Shown: piece by piece, positions 17,427 through 26,373 of the stretch
Layout of the letters: each line of letters opens with the position of its first letter
Position numbering within the stretch: the first letter of the stretch is position 1
Origin: Thalassococcus_A lentus
Lineage (GTDB): Bacteria; Pseudomonadota; Alphaproteobacteria; Rhodobacterales; Rhodobacteraceae
Direction: 5' to 3'
Assembly (NCBI RefSeq): GCF_028023555.1
Contig: NZ_JAQIOY010000002.1
Coordinates: forward strand, 372,001 to 436,000
DNA length: 64,000 bases
Notes under the pieces: model-generated
The model's input: the letters and a program-made list of their open reading frames with translations, nothing else
Database searches by the model: none
Told to the model about the DNA's origin: nothing
Program-made: the position numbers and the translations under genes

Positions 17427-17741
17427 ATGACCACATTCGACGATCGCGAAAACGCGTTTGAGAACAAATATGCCCATGATGCCGAGATGAAATTCAAGGC
17501 CGAAGCCCGCCGCAACAAGCTGCTGGGCATGTGGGCCGCAGAACTGCTGGGCAAGTCCGGTGACGATGCAGCCGCCTACGCCATGGAAGTGGTCAAAGCC
17601 GACTTTGAAGAAGCCGGCCACGAGGACGTTGTGCGCAAGGTTGCAGGCGATCTGGGTGACAAATCCACACCCGAAGCGATCCGTGCCAAGATGGACGAAC
17701 TTCTGGTCGTTGCCAAAGGCCAGCTGATGGACGAAGCCTGA
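17427..17741 (+). CDS. DUF1476 family, ATPase inhibitor zeta-like subunit
   Basis: A 104-residue helical protein of the DUF1476 family, whose Paracoccus member is the zeta inhibitor of F1Fo-ATPase. The diagnostic N-terminus MTTFDDRENAFENKYAHD and the charged helices (EMKFKAEARRNKLLGMWAAELLG) match well. In the studied homologue the first ~15 residues insert into the F1 catalytic interface. The ATG at 17427 has AGGGAGCGAG upstream. It is divergent from the TerB-like gene and near purC, an association I recall as conserved in related genomes. Confidence 0.88.
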   Translation: MTTFDDRENAFENKYAHDAEMKFKAEARRNKLLGMWAAELLGKSGDDAAAYAMEVVKADFEEAGHEDVVRKVAGDLGDKSTPEAIRAKMDELLVVAKGQLMDEA

Positions 17742-17767
17742 CGGCCCCGCCACAGACACAAGACAAC

Positions 17768-17798
17768 GAAAGACCCGCCAATCGGCGGGTCTTTTTGT
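17768..17798 (+). terminator. Terminator after DUF1476 gene
   Basis: AAAGACCCGCC, loop AATC, GGCGGGTCTTTTTG: perfect stem followed by a U-run. Confidence 0.93.
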
Positions 17799-17883
17799 TA
17801 GCAGTTACCGCGCTCTGCTCTGGCAGCCCGCCCAAGAACCGCAACGCTTGTCAAAGCCGTCCGGCTCTGCCACTTGCAAAGCT

Positions 17884-18765
17884 ATGACAGCCAAAACGCC
17901 GACAAACCCTGTATTGCGCGCCTGCCTTTGGATGAGCGGCGCAATCGTGTCGTTTACCATCATGGCGATCGCCGGACGGGCAGTCAGTCTGGACCTCGAT
18001 ACCTTCGAAATCATGATGTACCGGTCTATTATCGGCTTTGTCCTCGTTGTCAGCCTCGCGACAGCCTTTGGCACACGCGGTCAGATCACTAGGCGGTCCA
18101 TGGGCTGGCATGGCCTGCGCAATGTGTTTCATTTCGCCGGCCAAAACCTCTGGTTCTACGCAATCACCGTCATTCCGCTGGCTCAGGTCTTTGCGCTTGA
18201 GTTCACTTCGCCGCTTTGGGTGATGATCCTTTCGCCTCTGATACTGGGTGAAAAGCTGACGTTTAACCGCGCGCTTGCAGCGGTGGTTGGCTTTGCCGGG
18301 ATCCTGATTGTCACACGGCCGGATGCCAATGCGATATCGCCCGGACTTGTCGCTGCCGCGCTTGCGGCCATAGGATTTGCCGGATCTGCCGTTTTCACAC
18401 GCCGCCTGACCCGCACTGAAACGATCACCTGCATCCTGTTCTGGTTGACCGTCATGCAGGCCGTTTTGGGCTTTTGCTTTGCGGGATATGATGGCGACAT
18501 CGCCCTGCCCGCCGCCTCAAGCTGGCCTTGGGTCGTCATGATTGCCTGTGCAGGTTTGGTTGCGCATTTCTGTCTGACCACCGCACTGTCCCTTGCACCC
18601 GCAACGGTTGTGATGCCCATCGACTTCACCCGGTTGCCCGTCATCGCCGTGGTTGGCATGCTGCTTTATGCGGAACCGCTGGATCCCTTCGTCATTCTCG
18701 GGGCACTTCTGATCTTTGGCGCAAACTACGGAAATGTCTGGTTCGAGACGCGAAAACAGCAGTAG
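17884..18765 (+). CDS. EamA/DMT-family membrane transporter
   Basis: A 293-residue drug/metabolite transporter-superfamily permease with about ten membrane helices in two EamA repeats. The first repeat contains FEIMMYRSIIGFVLVV and FYAITVIPLAQVFALEFTSPLWV. The second ends FTRLPVIAVVGMLLYAEPLDPFVILGALLIFGANYG (shown in parts by these motifs). It most likely exports a small metabolite; the substrate cannot be read from sequence. The ATG at 17884 was chosen over a TTG at 17848, though no good ribosome site precedes either. Transcribed alone. Confidence 0.85.
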   Translation: MTAKTPTNPVLRACLWMSGAIVSFTIMAIAGRAVSLDLDTFEIMMYRSIIGFVLVVSLATAFGTRGQITRRSMGWHGLRNVFHFAGQNLWFYAITVIPLAQVFALEFTSPLWVMILSPLILGEKLTFNRALAAVVGFAGILIVTRPDANAISPGLVAAALAAIGFAGSAVFTRRLTRTETITCILFWLTVMQAVLGFCFAGYDGDIALPAASSWPWVVMIACAGLVAHFCLTTALSLAPATVVMPIDFTRLPVIAVVGMLLYAEPLDPFVILGALLIFGANYGNVWFETRKQQ

Positions 18766-18857
18766 CTGCCCGCTTTTTACGCCAAATGCCCAAAAAAGGG
18801 CTGTTACATAAACGTGACGCAGCGTTCCACAACCGGTAAGTTACGTACGGTCAAAGA

Positions 18858-18887
18858 TTGACCGAAACACACCGCCCCTCGTACTTT
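18858..18887 (+). promoter_or_regulatory. Possible promoter of the FadL-type porin gene
   Basis: TTGACC (18858-18863), 18-base spacer, TACTTT (18882-18887), 43 bases before the ATG. The match to the consensus is moderate. Confidence 0.4.
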
Positions 18888-18930
18888 CGCATGAGAAGCA
18901 CGGCATACGTGTTAGGGATGAGGGTCTACT

Positions 18931-20211
18931 ATGAAGAAACTAGCAACGAGCGTTGCGGCACTCGCTTTGGGTGCAGGAGCAGCATCAGCCGGCGGTATCG
19001 AGCGCGGCAATATCAACTACAGCCTGCTGTTCCAGTCGGGCAATCACATCGAATTCGGTGCCAGCCTGGTCAATCCGAATGTATCCGGTGAATACCCGGC
19101 AGCCTTGGGCGGCGGCAGCACTGGCAATATGGCCAAGTCTTACGCCTCGCTGAGCGCGTCCTACAAAAATCAGCTGTCCGACAATCTCGACTTTGGTCTG
19201 TTCCTGAACACCCCCTACGGTGCAAACGCGCTGTACACTCAGGGCGTGTACACTGGTCTGGCCGCGGATTGGGAAAGTAAGGGAACAGCCGCGATCCTGA
19301 AATACCGGATCGGTGATCGTTTCTCGATCTTCGGCGGATTGCGTTATGTCGAATCCACCGCGGACATCGCAATTCCTGAACTGCTGGTTCGCAACTCTGT
19401 CGGCAACTACGCGACGGATCTTGGTGCACAGGCCGCACAGCTCGCCGCTGATGCTGGCGCGGCAGCCGTGGCGGGCGATCTCGCCACTGCCGCAGCTCTA
19501 GGCGCAGAAGCGGCGGCATTGGGCGCCGAAGCAACACGCCTTGGCACCGCGGCAAACCCGCTGTCCAACCCGCTTGGCGATCCCGGCATGACCTACACGG
19601 CAACTGGTGAAAAGCGTGGCGATGTGGGCTATGTCCTTGGTGCAGCTTACGAAATTCCAGACATCGCTCTGCGCGTTGCCCTGACTTGGGAAAGCGGCAT
19701 CACGCACAAGTTCGACACAGCCGAAGCTCTGACGTCGCTGGGCATCAACGGCAATGGCACCACCGAGGTGGAGCTGCCGCAGTCGATCGCCCTGGATTTC
19801 CAGACCGGTATTGCACAAGGCACCCTGCTCTTTGGTGGCATCAAATGGACCGAATGGTCCAAATGGGAAGTCCGCACGCCGGCCTATGAATCGGTTACAG
19901 GTGGCCGCGTGACAGGTCTCGACAATGACACCGTCACATACCGCCTCGGCCTTGGCCGCCAGTTCAACGAAACCACCAGCGGTTTTGCCCAGATCAGCTA
20001 CGAAGCGTCGACCGGCGATGTTGCTTCCCGTCTCGCGCCAACAGATGGCCGTATCTCGCTGGGCATCGGCGGTCAGTGGCAGGATGAGAATGCAAAGCTG
20101 CGCGCTGGTATGGAATACGTATCGCTTGGCGACGCGACAGACGGTTCCGGCGTTGAATTCTCCGGAAACAGCGCCATCGGCGTCGGCATGTCTTTCACCC
20201 TGTCCTTCTAA
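18931..20211 (+). CDS. FadL/OmpP1-type outer membrane transport protein
   Basis: A 426-residue outer-membrane beta-barrel of the FadL/TodX family, which lets long-chain fatty acids or other hydrophobic compounds cross the outer membrane. There is a signal peptide (residues about 1-21, ending ASAGGI), repeated alternating barrel strands, and a C-terminal aromatic end (GVGMSFTLSF) as expected for Bam recognition. An Ala-rich helical insertion (about 165-210: AQAAQLAADAGAAAVAGDLA and following) is unusual for the hatch region. Strong terminator follows. Confidence 0.88.
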   Translation: MKKLATSVAALALGAGAASAGGIERGNINYSLLFQSGNHIEFGASLVNPNVSGEYPAALGGGSTGNMAKSYASLSASYKNQLSDNLDFGLFLNTPYGANALYTQGVYTGLAADWESKGTAAILKYRIGDRFSIFGGLRYVESTADIAIPELLVRNSVGNYATDLGAQAAQLAADAGAAAVAGDLATAAALGAEAAALGAEATRLGTAANPLSNPLGDPGMTYTATGEKRGDVGYVLGAAYEIPDIALRVALTWESGITHKFDTAEALTSLGINGNGTTEVELPQSIALDFQTGIAQGTLLFGGIKWTEWSKWEVRTPAYESVTGGRVTGLDNDTVTYRLGLGRQFNETTSGFAQISYEASTGDVASRLAPTDGRISLGIGGQWQDENAKLRAGMEYVSLGDATDGSGVEFSGNSAIGVGMSFTLSF

Positions 20212-20235
20212 ACAGTCAGACAGGTCTAGCATCGA

Positions 20236-20268
20236 AACCGGCAACCGTTTGGTTGCCGGTTTTTTTTG
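20236..20268 (+). terminator. Terminator after FadL-type gene
   Basis: AACCGGCAACC, loop GTTT, GGTTGCCGGTT, then seven T. Confidence 0.94.
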
Positions 20269-20321
20269 TGCCCAAAGGTGCCTATAGGTGAAATGACCCG
20301 ATCTGGGGCATAGTGCACCGC

Positions 20322-20921
20322 ATGCGGGACATTGCGATTCTCATTCCGGCGGCTGGCCGGTCCTCACGGATGCGAGGCCAGGACAAGCTGCTGAAAGACA
20401 TTGACGGGGTTTCTCTGCTTAGGCGCAGCGCCGAACGGGCCCTGTCCACGCAGTGCCATGTGGTCGTTACAATACCCGGTTGGGAACATCCCCGCGCCGA
20501 GATCTTGGCAGGTCTGCCAGTGCAGATCGTCGAAGTTCCTGATGCCAGCGATGGAATGTCAGCCTCAATTAGACGCGCGGTGGCCGCCTTGCCAAAGATC
20601 ACCCGTGGTCTGATCATCCTGCCAGCCGATATGCCAGACATCACAGCAAGCGATATTGAAAGCCTTATCAAGGGCTTCGATGCCGAACTTACACCAACTG
20701 TGCAACAGGCGACGAGCTTTGATGGGACACCGGGCCACCCGGTTTTATTTCCATCGGATTGCTTTGTTTCCCTGCGGCAACTGACCGGTGACGAAGGCGC
20801 GCGGTCTGTTCTGAAGGCCAACCGTCACCGGCTGCGCTATGTGCCCTTGCCCGGTCTGAATGCCCTGACGGATCTGGATACACCCGAGGCCTGGACCCGC
20901 TGGCAATCCGAAAACGCCTAA
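20322..20921 (+). CDS. MobA-like nucleotidyltransferase (MocA type)
   Basis: A 199-residue NTP-transferase of the MobA/MocA group, which attaches CMP or GMP to molybdopterin-type cofactors. It shows the nucleotide-binding loop LIPAAGRSSRMRGQDKLL, the metal-binding LPADMPDI and GTPGHPVLFP near the sugar site. No molybdoenzyme or xdhC-type gene is nearby, so the target enzyme is unknown. The start is either this ATG or a GTG three codons earlier. Confidence 0.78.
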   Translation: MRDIAILIPAAGRSSRMRGQDKLLKDIDGVSLLRRSAERALSTQCHVVVTIPGWEHPRAEILAGLPVQIVEVPDASDGMSASIRRAVAALPKITRGLIILPADMPDITASDIESLIKGFDAELTPTVQQATSFDGTPGHPVLFPSDCFVSLRQLTGDEGARSVLKANRHRLRYVPLPGLNALTDLDTPEAWTRWQSENA

Positions 20922-20951
20922 GCCCGCATCATCACCCACCAACCGAAACGC

Positions 20952-20990
20952 AAAAGACGAGGCAGGTTTCCCTGCCCCGTCTTATGTTTT
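20952..20990. terminator. Convergent terminator between mocA-like gene and Hint/RTX gene
   Basis: AAGACGAGGCAGG, loop TTTC, CCTGCCCCGTCTT with one mismatch, A-run on one side and TATGTTTTT on the other: works on both strands. Confidence 0.8.
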
Positions 20991-21043
20991 TGCTCAGCCA
21001 CCCGAAAGCAGCTGAACGTGCTGCATAATCTGTGGAAGCGACC

Positions 21044-24000
21044 TTACTTGGTCAGAAGCTGCGCTTCGTGCTTCTTGAGCGAGCGGCGCGCGGAACCGTA
21101 GGCGTTCAGACCTTCGGCATGCTCCAGTTCGGGGAACAGCTCCAGGATTTCCTGACGCTGCGCGTTGCCGATGCCCTTGAGGCTGTAGTCGCCAGGCTGG
21201 AAGCTTTCCGTCCAAGCGCCGTTCGACAGGATCACTTCGTGCTGTTCGAACATCACGTGGATGTAGGCAACACCCAGGCTCTCGACCACATCGACGCCTT
21301 CCAGACCAGTCAGGTGCTTGGCAGCGACCAGAACTTCACGCTCTTCGAAGTAAAGCGCAGTCTTGTCATTTGCCACCAGAACCCGGTGGTTTGGCGATAC
21401 CAGCATGTCATGCTCAGGCAGGTTGTTGCCCAGTGCACCCTTCTGGATCAGGATCGGGTTGAAGTGAGGCTGACGGGCCAGTTCGTGACCGGTGAGGTCC
21501 TTGCGACCAACCCACTTGATCTCCTGGATGCCGTTGTCACGTGTGATGACACGATCACCAACCTGAAGATCTTCAACCAGACGTTCACCCTGCGGTGTCG
21601 CGATCAGCGTACCCGGCGTGAAGCAAGGCACAACCTGTTCGATTTCGAAGAAGTCGAAACCACCAGTTACGTTGCCGTCGCCGTCCAGATACTCAACGGT
21701 GCCGTCAATGCCGTTGCCGTTGCTGTCAGGTGACGTGTCGACAATGCGCCAGTCTTCGCCGCGTGTGCCCAGACCGGTCAGGTCCAGAACGTCGAAGTCG
21801 TCGCCTTCGAACCCACCGTCGATGGTGTCGTCCTGACCTTCAGGACGGCTGCCAACAATGATTACGTCGCGATCTGCACCGCCATCGATGTCATCGGCAC
21901 CTGCGCCGCCGTCCAGGGTGTCTGCACCCTGACCGCCGATCAGCGTGTCGTCGTCGTTTCCACCAAGCAGGCTGTCTTCATCGATGCCGCCGTCAAGAAC
22001 GTCATTACCAGAACCGCCGAGCAGAGTGTCATCATCGTCGCCACCAATCAGTGTATCATTGCCAAGTGCACCAAGGATGCTGTCACGGTCGTTTTCAGGG
22101 ACTGTGTCGATCGCGTCGATCAGTTCCAGAGCACCAAGGTTCGAACCGTCGATGTAGTCGTTGCCCTGACCACCATCCAGCGTATCGGAGCCGTGGCTGC
22201 CGATGATGCTGTCGTCGCCCTGACCACCCATGACCAAGTCATCGTCGATGCCCGCATCGATGGTGTCGTTGTCTCCGCCACCGTCAATCGTGTCACGGTC
22301 ATCACCTGTCGAGATAGAGTCGTTGCCCAGGTTGCCCTGCACGCTGTCACGCCCATCTTCTTGGTTCGGATCGTTAACAAAACCCAGATCATTCAACGGT
22401 GAACCGGGCGCAAAGCTCGGATCATCGCCAATGTAATCGGAGAAGGTGTTGACCCCGACGTTGATCGTATCATCACCCTGACCGCCCGAGACTGTGTCCG
22501 CACCCTGAGGGTCGTTCAGCAGGTCATTACCGCCGCCCAAATCAACAAGGTCGTCATCGATGCCCGGGTCAACGGTGTCATCACCGCCGCCAGCCGAAAT
22601 GGTGTCTGCGTCATCGCCGGTGCTGATGCTGTCAGCGCCACTTGTTCCGACAACACTGTCCAGATCATCGCTTGGATCGTCGTCTTCATCCAGACCGTTC
22701 AGCGGATCATCGTCCTGATCTTCCGGAGCAACCGGGAACACATCGGTGTCGATGCGGCCGTCGTCTTCGGGCTCAACCGTTACGACGATTTCGCCGGTGT
22801 CGGTGCTTGTGCCATCCGTAACGGTGTACGGAATGGTGTCGTCACCGGTAAAGTCAGGGTCCGGCGTGTATGTCACGGTGCCATCAGGGTTCAGCGTGGC
22901 AGTACCGTTTGCGGGATCGCCCACTTCGGTCACTGTCAGCGGATCGCCTTCTGGATCTGTGTCATTGCCCGCAGGATCCGCGATGATGACAGGCGTGCCC
23001 TCTTCGGTGGTGGCCGTATCGTCAACTGCAACGGGTGGGCCATTGTCAGTCACGGTTACGGTAACCGTCGCGGTGTCGCCTTCACCATCGGTGTCGAGGA
23101 TTTCGTAGGTAAAGCTGTCTGTACCTGTGAAACCAGCATCCGGTGTGTAGGTAACGGTGCCATCGGGGTTGATCGCCGCTGTACCATTGAGCGGATCGCC
23201 CAGATTGGTCACGATGAGGTCTTCAACCGGATCTTCGGCATCGAAGTCATTCAGCGCTGGATCGATGATAACCGGTGTGTCCACAGCCGTGGTCGAGGTA
23301 TCGTCGAACGCAACGGGCTGCGTGTTTGTGTCCGGAACGACGGTCACGGTTACAGTTGCCGTGTCGGTCGCGCCATCAGGCTCTGTGATCGTGTACTCAA
23401 AGGTATCCGTGCCACTAAAGCCAGGATCCGGTGTGTAAGTGATCGTTCCATCCGGGTTCACAGCTGACGTGCCGTTCAGCGGATCGGTTGCGGAAACCGT
23501 GGTGATCGGATCGTCCTCTGGATCGGTGTCGTTTTCCTGAACGTCAATCACGATCGCAGTGTCTTCGTCCGTGGTTGCACTGTCGTCGACAGCATCAACA
23601 ACCGCCGGATCGTCGGTCACAGTGACGATGATTTCGCCCGGTGTGTCATCGGTGCCATCGGTTGCAACGTAAGGAATGGTGTCCTCACCCACAAAACCAG
23701 GGTCCGGCGTGTAGGTCACGGTGCCATCGGGATTCAGAACCGCGGTTCCGTTGGCAGGATCGCCAACAGATGCCGTGGTTACCGGATCACCATCTGGGTC
23801 TGTGTCGTTGCCCGCTGGATCGTCGATGACAACTGCTGTGTCCTCAGGCGTGGTCGCTGTGTCGTCCACGGTTGTCGGAGGCGTGTTGTCGTCTGTGACA
23901 GTCACGGTCACGATTGCCGTGTCGCTGTCACCGCTGGTGTCAGAGATGTCGTATTCAAAGGTGTCGGTCCCAACAAAACCGGTGTCCGGCGTGTAGGTGA

Positions 24001-25366
24001 AGGTACCGTCACCGTTGTCGACAACAGAGCCGTTCAGCGGATCGGTGTTGAACGTAACGGTCAGCGCGTCGCCATCAGGATCGCTGTCGTTGTCGATCGC
24101 ATCGATCAGCACAGCGGTATCAACAGGCGTTGTTTCCGAGTCGTCCTCGGCAATTGGAGGACGGTTGCCATCAGTCACGGTGACGATGATTTCGCCTGGT
24201 GTTTCTGCGATGCCATCGGTCGCAACGTAAGGAATGGTGTCCTCACCCACAAAACCAGGGTCCGGCGTGTACGTAACTGTGCCATCGGGATTCAGAACCG
24301 CGGTGCCGTTGGCAGGATCGCCAACAGATGCCGTGGTTACCGGATCACCATCTGGGTCTGTGTCGTTGCCCGCTGGATCGTCAATGACGACATCGGTGTC
24401 CTCAGGTGTTGTCGCCTCATCAGGTTCTGTGATGGGGGCGTCGTTGACCGGATCAACTGTAACGGCCACTTCGCCTTCGTCGCTGTTCCCGTCTGGATCA
24501 ACGATTGTATAGGTGATGGTGTCCGGACCGTTGTAGTCAGGGTTTGGCGTGTACTCCAACGTGTTGTCGGGGTTGATCGACACGGTGCCGTTCAGCGCTG
24601 ATGCCGAAGTAACGGTCAGCGGCTGGCCCTGTGGCTCGATATCGTTGGCCAGAACGTCGATCGTGATGGCCACATCTTCGTCGGTGGACGCCGTGTCATC
24701 AACCGCGATTGGCGGCTCATCAACAACAACATCAACCGTCGAGAAGTTGATGTCGGAAACGGTCACACCCTGCTGGGCGTCGCCACCGTTGCCGTAAGAA
24801 ATAACGATCTGAGCAACCGGTTCGTCGATCGACACCAGAACTGAACCGGTCGAGTCTGTGTAACCGGTTAGGCTGGTGCCTGTCGCGGTCTGACCCGAGA
24901 CAGCAGGACCGCCGGCTTCGGGTGTCAGCGTAACTGGAACTTCGTTGCCTTCGGCGTCGTAGGCACGGACCGTCACGATGTCTTCGAAACCGCCAGCGCC
25001 AAAGTTCTCAAGGTCACCATCCAGGGCCGAGAAATCGATGTCGTTGATGCGGAAGGAAACAGTCTGCACTTCATCAGTGAAGTTTTCGGTGTCGAGCGCA
25101 CGGAAATCCAGTGTCGCAGTCGACGTGCCAGCCGCGCCATCGTCATTGGCTTCGTCATAAAGCTTTAGGAACGAGTTGGGGTTCAAGTCGTCTTCGGCTT
25201 CAACATACCCGTCAGCGTTAAAAGTAAAGGCAGACGCATATTCATCATCGGCCGAGAAAGTCACATCAACAGCAACACCACCGGTGTCCACCGTTGTTGT
25301 AACGCCATCGGCGAGCGTCGTGCCAAAGGGCCCAAGATCGCCCCAGTTCAAAAACAGATCAGCCAT
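21044..25366 (-). CDS. Large RTX protein: seven Ig/cadherin-like repeats, calcium nonapeptides, Hint domain
   Basis: A 1440-residue secreted or surface protein. Residues 1-215: unique beta-rich domain, no Sec signal. About 218-870: seven ~93-residue repeats of the cadherin/Big type, each with DxDxD- and NPDGTVTYTPDPGF-like motifs. About 900-1225: RTX calcium-binding nonapeptides (GGQGDDTI, GGSGNDVLDGG and many more). About 1245-1440: Hint domain starting CFTPGTLIATPQGE with SPNHRVLV, the hedgehog/intein autoprocessing fold common in Rhodobacteraceae. Lack of a Sec signal plus RTX repeats points to type I secretion; no T1SS genes are adjacent. The ATG at 25366 has AGAGGG upstream. Likely an adhesin or matrix protein rather than a toxin, as no enzymatic domain is visible. 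Confidence 0.88.
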   Translation of the reverse strand: MADLFLNWGDLGPFGTTLADGVTTTVDTGGVAVDVTFSADDEYASAFTFNADGYVEAEDDLNPNSFLKLYDEANDDGAAGTSTATLDFRALDTENFTDEVQTVSFRINDIDFSALDGDLENFGAGGFEDIVTVRAYDAEGNEVPVTLTPEAGGPAVSGQTATGTSLTGYTDSTGSVLVSIDEPVAQIVISYGNGGDAQQGVTVSDINFSTVDVVVDEPPIAVDDTASTDEDVAITIDVLANDIEPQGQPLTVTSASALNGTVSINPDNTLEYTPNPDYNGPDTITYTIVDPDGNSDEGEVAVTVDPVNDAPITEPDEATTPEDTDVVIDDPAGNDTDPDGDPVTTASVGDPANGTAVLNPDGTVTYTPDPGFVGEDTIPYVATDGIAETPGEIIVTVTDGNRPPIAEDDSETTPVDTAVLIDAIDNDSDPDGDALTVTFNTDPLNGSVVDNGDGTFTYTPDTGFVGTDTFEYDISDTSGDSDTAIVTVTVTDDNTPPTTVDDTATTPEDTAVVIDDPAGNDTDPDGDPVTTASVGDPANGTAVLNPDGTVTYTPDPGFVGEDTIPYVATDGTDDTPGEIIVTVTDDPAVVDAVDDSATTDEDTAIVIDVQENDTDPEDDPITTVSATDPLNGTSAVNPDGTITYTPDPGFSGTDTFEYTITEPDGATDTATVTVTVVPDTNTQPVAFDDTSTTAVDTPVIIDPALNDFDAEDPVEDLIVTNLGDPLNGTAAINPDGTVTYTPDAGFTGTDSFTYEILDTDGEGDTATVTVTVTDNGPPVAVDDTATTEEGTPVIIADPAGNDTDPEGDPLTVTEVGDPANGTATLNPDGTVTYTPDPDFTGDDTIPYTVTDGTSTDTGEIVVTVEPEDDGRIDTDVFPVAPEDQDDDPLNGLDEDDDPSDDLDSVVGTSGADSISTGDDADTISAGGGDDTVDPGIDDDLVDLGGGNDLLNDPQGADTVSGGQGDDTINVGVNTFSDYIGDDPSFAPGSPLNDLGFVNDPNQEDGRDSVQGNLGNDSISTGDDRDTIDGGGDNDTIDAGIDDDLVMGGQGDDSIIGSHGSDTLDGGQGNDYIDGSNLGALELIDAIDTVPENDRDSILGALGNDTLIGGDDDDTLLGGSGNDVLDGGIDEDSLLGGNDDDTLIGGQGADTLDGGAGADDIDGGADRDVIIVGSRPEGQDDTIDGGFEGDDFDVLDLTGLGTRGEDWRIVDTSPDSNGNGIDGTVEYLDGDGNVTGGFDFFEIEQVVPCFTPGTLIATPQGERLVEDLQVGDRVITRDNGIQEIKWVGRKDLTGHELARQPHFNPILIQKGALGNNLPEHDMLVSPNHRVLVANDKTALYFEEREVLVAAKHLTGLEGVDVVESLGVAYIHVMFEQHEVILSNGAWTESFQPGDYSLKGIGNAQRQEILELFPELEHAEGLNAYGSARRSLKKHEAQLLTK
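23653..23824. repeat. Copy 1 of near-identical ~172-bp repeat inside the RTX gene
   Basis: Matches 24211-24382 in the same orientation with about five base differences. It encodes part of the fourth cadherin-like repeat. The 558-base offset equals two repeat units. Confidence 0.85.
24211..24382. repeat. Copy 2 of near-identical ~172-bp repeat inside the RTX gene
   Basis: Partner of 23653-23824; encodes part of the second cadherin-like repeat. The other five repeats are clearly more diverged. Confidence 0.85.
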
Positions 25367-25811
25367 TCTACGACCCTCTATCAAGTCAGACGAGGCAGGT
25401 GCCCCACGCCGCATGAGCGGCAACAATGCTCACGCACTGCCCTATCCACAGTTACTCGCCATGCCTGCAAAAATGCGAAGTGTATCGCGCGCCTCGTACC
25501 CACGTCTTTACGTGGACGAAGATCGCCATTGCGGCACGAGCGGATTCTCCGCTCTCGCGTCACCTCGCATCAGCACAGATGCATAACAGTTCAGCGGCCG
25601 CCCCCGTGGCCAGCAGTCTTCACCCCCCAGTTGGGCTTGAGGGAATTAATACTTTGAAGCGGGGTGGCCTCAAAGGGAAAAAAGGCGGAAACGAGGCAAA
25701 TATGGCGAGAATGGTGCTGCGAAAGAATAGGTTTTGGTCCAAATTGAAAGGTGTATTTTAGGCTATTGTTTCCAACCTCCACGACAGCCACCGCACAGCA
25801 AAGCTATAAAA

Positions 25812-25949
25812 TTAAGGCCGATGAGGCTTGTCTGATCGAAACCGTTGTCACGTGTCTTCCGTCAATTGTCCGGATAGGCGAAACAATGCCTATCTGGATC
25901 AAGGCTCAAGGCCACACCCTGCCACATTTGAAAATGTGGCATTTTTTGT
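25812..25949 (+). ncRNA. Candidate small RNA with two stem-loops and terminator
   Basis: TATAAA (25805-25810) is a good -10 box, though no clear -35 is present. A first stem (25869-25879 with 25888-25898) pairs over 11 bases with one G-U. An intrinsic terminator follows at 25920-25949: TGCCACATTT, loop GA, AAATGTGGCA, then TTTTTT. No coding frame ends at this terminator, which suggests a free RNA of about 130 nt on the plus strand. I know of no match to a named RNA family. Confidence 0.45.
25920..25949 (+). terminator. Orphan intrinsic terminator
   Basis: Perfect 10-base stem followed by six T; no protein gene precedes it on this strand. Confidence 0.85.
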
Positions 25950-26144
25950 GCGCCATGTGGAACCAATGCTGCGAGAAAATTAACATTGGTCAACAGCTTA
26001 AGGGGTAGCAACAGGCCAAGGTGCCCGGAATCTACGAATCATCTATGGCAAATTTGACGAAAATGGCGGCGTTGCCACATTTCTGAATCCCCTAGCCGCC
26101 CGAAGATCACCCGGACCGGGGTTTTGCTGTCTGTTTTCAGCGGT

Positions 26145-26231
26145 TGGTGCCCAAGGTGAGACTCGAACTCACACGATGTTGCCATCGGGGGATTTTGAAT
26201 CCCCTGCGTCTACCATTCCGCCACTTGGGCA
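26145..26231 (-). tRNA. tRNA-Leu (anticodon CAA)
   Basis: Reading the minus strand from 26231: acceptor TGCCCAA, anticodon stem GGGGA with loop TTCAAAA (anticodon CAA, reads UUG), a long class-II variable arm (GATGGCAACATC), T-loop GTTCGAGTC, and encoded CCA end at 26145-26147. All stems pair. 87 nt, normal for tRNA-Leu. Confidence 0.96.
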
Positions 26232-26373
26232 CGTCGCCTGATTTAACCCCAGCCAGCACCATCGTAAAGGCCCAGACGACGCAAATTCGCAGATCATCCT
26301 GCAAAATCATTGCATCACTTGCTTGGCCATGGTTTTTGCGGGGAAACCCGCAGTGCGCAGAGGAAACCGGATC

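Larger units (their letters stand above)
25367..26144. other. 778-base region without a protein gene
   Basis: Between the RTX gene start and tRNA-Leu. No open frame here has a convincing ribosome site or family match. The part from about 25620 is AT-richer than the surroundings. It holds a -10-like box, two perfect stem-loops and a U-run at 25805-25948 (see the ncRNA entry). The left part presumably holds the promoter of the RTX gene. Confidence 0.7.

Noticed and set aside
23653..24382. CRISPR or tandem DNA array
   Set aside because: Repeats are in frame, encode cadherin-like units and have no spacers.
21044..25366. RTX toxin or haemolysin
   Set aside because: No lipase, protease or pore-forming domain and no adjacent acyltransferase (hlyC-like) gene; the repeat/Hint layout fits adhesion or matrix better.
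25426..26008. Two short frames in the region before tRNA-Leu
   Set aside because: No ribosome site, odd codon use and no homology; the terminator and stems suggest an RNA instead.
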